A stretch of 64,000 nucleotides of DNA. Origin: Viridibacillus arvi (lineage in GTDB: Bacteria; Bacillota; Bacilli; Bacillales_A; Planococcaceae). Numbering within the stretch: the stretch's first letter is position 1; every line of letters starts with the position of its first letter. The stretch spans positions 1,021,202 through 1,085,201 of the forward strand of contig NZ_LILB01000001.1 of the NCBI RefSeq assembly GCF_001274945.1, in the 5' to 3' direction. The notes under the pieces are model-generated. The model saw only the letters and a list, made by a program, of their open reading frames with translations. It did not search any database and was not told where the DNA came from. The translations under genes were made by a program, and so were the position numbers. Positions 62,862 to 64,000 of this stretch are shown here, piece after piece.

Positions 62862-63806
62862 TTAAAATTGAAATAGGCTCACAGCAAACGTTGCACCTAA
62901 GCCAACTGAAACCATCAAGAAATAATCACCTTTTTTTAACAGGCCATCACTGATTGCGCAATCTAAATTTAAAAATGGATCAGAGCAAAAGCAATGTCCA
63001 TATTTCTCCACATTTTTTAAATATATTTTTTGGATAGGAAACTCTAAGGATTTAGATATCTGTTTCCAAGAAGATACATTCACATTATGCGGTAAGATTA
63101 GAGATATTTTTGACAATTCTAAATCAAGATCATTAACCGTTTCTATTATTAATGCTGACAAGGTTGGTACATAATTTTTTTCGAATTGTTTTTGTTCTTC
63201 CTGACTAATGCCGATTCCTTCAGCATATTTCCCTAATATTTTAGTTTTTGTTTTAATAAACTTAATATTTTTATTACTATTTCTAGATAAGATGACTGCT
63301 GTTGATGCCTCTCCTAAAATAGTGGTATTATTAATTAATTGCATAATTGGATTGAAAACCTTTTCCCCCATTAACAAGAGCACCTTATCGTTTTTATCTG
63401 TACTATTTAATAAGCTGTCTGCAATTTCTAATGCGACTAGACTTGAAGCGCAATTTTGTTGATTTATTGAAAAATTTATCGTATTATGTATATTGCAAAT
63501 TTCACTTATTTCTTTAAACAAATCCAATGGAAACGGGTGAACATTCTGAATAGTATGACAATAAATAATGTATTTAATTTCCTGTCTAAAACTACTGTTT
63601 CGCTCAAATATATTTAATATTGGCGTACTTAATAATTTTGTTAATGAACCTTCTTCTTTCCTGATTTCTTTTAATCCGTGGATTTTTTTAAATACTTTAA
63701 TTTGATAATTTTTTAAATTTAAGTACTCCTGTAATTCTGATATGTCTATTACTTTTTCAGGAATATAGTTTTCAATATAATCAATGTATATCAATGTATT
63801 GGTCAC
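62862..63806 (-). CDS. KAS III-like condensing enzyme
   Basis: 314 residues, KAS III fold. The catalytic Cys is Cys119 (NQQNCASSLVALEIA), His240 lies in LPHNVN, and the third catalytic position is His271 (EKYGHCFCSDP) instead of Asn. Of the four KAS-like proteins in the run it keeps the most complete site, so it is the best candidate for a real condensation or ester/amide-forming reaction. The start is uncertain: GTG 63806 lies against AAGGG, and TTG 63794 is an alternative. Confidence 0.8.
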   Translation of the reverse strand: MTNTLIYIDYIENYIPEKVIDISELQEYLNLKNYQIKVFKKIHGLKEIRKEEGSLTKLLSTPILNIFERNSSFRQEIKYIIYCHTIQNVHPFPLDLFKEISEICNIHNTINFSINQQNCASSLVALEIADSLLNSTDKNDKVLLLMGEKVFNPIMQLINNTTILGEASTAVILSRNSNKNIKFIKTKTKILGKYAEGIGISQEEQKQFEKNYVPTLSALIIETVNDLDLELSKISLILPHNVNVSSWKQISKSLEFPIQKIYLKNVEKYGHCFCSDPFLNLDCAISDGLLKKGDYFLMVSVGLGATFAVSLFQF

Positions 63807-63823
63807 CCTTTTATTTTTAAGTT

Positions 63824-63860
63824 ATAAAAGAAACCCCATCTAGGGAAGGGGTATTTCTTT
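63824..63860 (-). terminator. Terminator-like attenuator after the peptide gene
   Basis: On the minus strand AAAGAAA-TA-CCCC pairs with GGGG-TTTCTTT around a 10-base loop, followed by TTTTAT. It lies between the precursor peptide gene and the first enzyme gene. Such a leaky terminator would give more peptide mRNA than enzyme mRNA, a common design in RiPP operons. Confidence 0.7.
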
Positions 63861-63871
63861 TATATCCACTT

Positions 63872-63952
63872 TTAGCATTTACCGCATGCACCGCCGTAAC
63901 GTGCTACATTTTTAAGGTTCTTGATTTGCATTGGTTTCGCTTTAATTTTCAT
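63872..63952 (-). CDS. Putative ribosomal precursor peptide, 26 residues
   Basis: ATG 63952 to TAA 63872. The AAAGGAGGT ribosome site eight bases upstream is among the best in the window, so strong translation is expected. The N-terminal half is Lys-rich (MKIKAKPMQIKNLKN) and fits a short leader. The C-terminal half ends VARYGGACGKC, a Gly-Cys-rich tail that looks like a modified core. It precedes the biosynthetic genes, separated by a terminator-like hairpin. It is too short for family assignment. It could instead be a metal-binding Cys peptide, but the neighbours argue for a RiPP precursor. Confidence 0.72.
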   Translation of the reverse strand: MKIKAKPMQIKNLKNVARYGGACGKC

Positions 63953-63977
63953 TTGTTTTCACCTCCTTTTAACATGT

Positions 63978-64000
63978 CGAAAACTATTCATTAGTTTTCG
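63978..64000. other. Hairpin just upstream of the peptide ribosome site
   Basis: CGAAAACTA (63978-63986) and TAGTTTTCG (63992-64000) are perfectly complementary around a 5-base loop, about 8 bases before the AGGAGGT. It may protect the peptide mRNA 5' end, control translation, or end an upstream gene outside the window. The window edge cuts the region. Confidence 0.5.

Overview
The window is AT-rich, low-GC Firmicute DNA. AGGAGG-type ribosome binding sites, a fruRKA operon, ptsHI, a Pho-box alkaline phosphatase, a T-box leader, an RNase J and a Bce-type resistance module all point to Bacillales. A Planococcaceae or Lysinibacillus-like host is my best guess; no rRNA or tRNA gene is present to test it. 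No phage, transposase or CRISPR array was seen.

Layout. 1-11 kb: a YesN-like regulator with a degenerate receiver, then small housekeeping and membrane genes (P-loop kinase, DUF2019, ZmaR-like GNAT, DUF2785, GDPD, HIT, GNAT). 11-17.6 kb: fructose genes fruR-fruK-fruA and general PTS genes ptsH-ptsI. A second copy of the fru promoter/operator and a decayed piece of fruR lie upstream of ptsHI, so the two operons may share control. The intact fruR frame lacks a normal start codon. 17.7-19.3 kb: phoA behind four 11-bp-spaced Pho repeats. 19.3-31 kb: lipoproteins, APH-like, DJ-1-like, NUDIX, several GNATs (one frameshifted), ASCH, nucleotidyltransferase and MBL genes. 31-32.3 kb: an MFS transporter behind a T-box riboswitch. 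32.6-46.4 kb: RNase J, a MalT-type LuxR regulator, a wall-binding-repeat protein and a Bce-type ABC transporter. Its two-component system follows, convergently, at 46.7-48.4 kb. Two arrays of a 21-bp tandem repeat lie 12.5 kb apart at 29.0-29.2 and 41.7-41.85 kb.

The most unusual region is 50.2-64.0 kb, a run of minus-strand genes with short gaps or overlaps, cut by the right edge. In transcription order: a 26-residue Lys-rich peptide ending in a Gly/Cys tail (RYGGACGKC) with a near-perfect Shine-Dalgarno; a terminator-like hairpin; a KAS III-like enzyme; an ATP-grasp ligase; a BtrK-like PLP decarboxylase; an acyl carrier protein; two further KAS III-like proteins (one without the catalytic Cys); a truncated and a full acyl-CoA dehydrogenase; a fourth, Cys-less KAS-like protein; a MATE exporter; a 50-residue membrane ORF; an LpxL-like acyltransferase fused to an inactive M16 peptidase; and an active-site-bearing M16 peptidase.

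My reading, which is inference, is a hybrid pathway. An amino acid is loaded on the ACP and decarboxylated as in butirosin side-chain assembly. It is then extended and desaturated by the KAS III and ACAD enzymes. The acyltransferase moves the chain onto a ribosomal peptide whose leader is trimmed by the M16 pair, and the product leaves through the MATE pump. I do not know a described family with this gene set.
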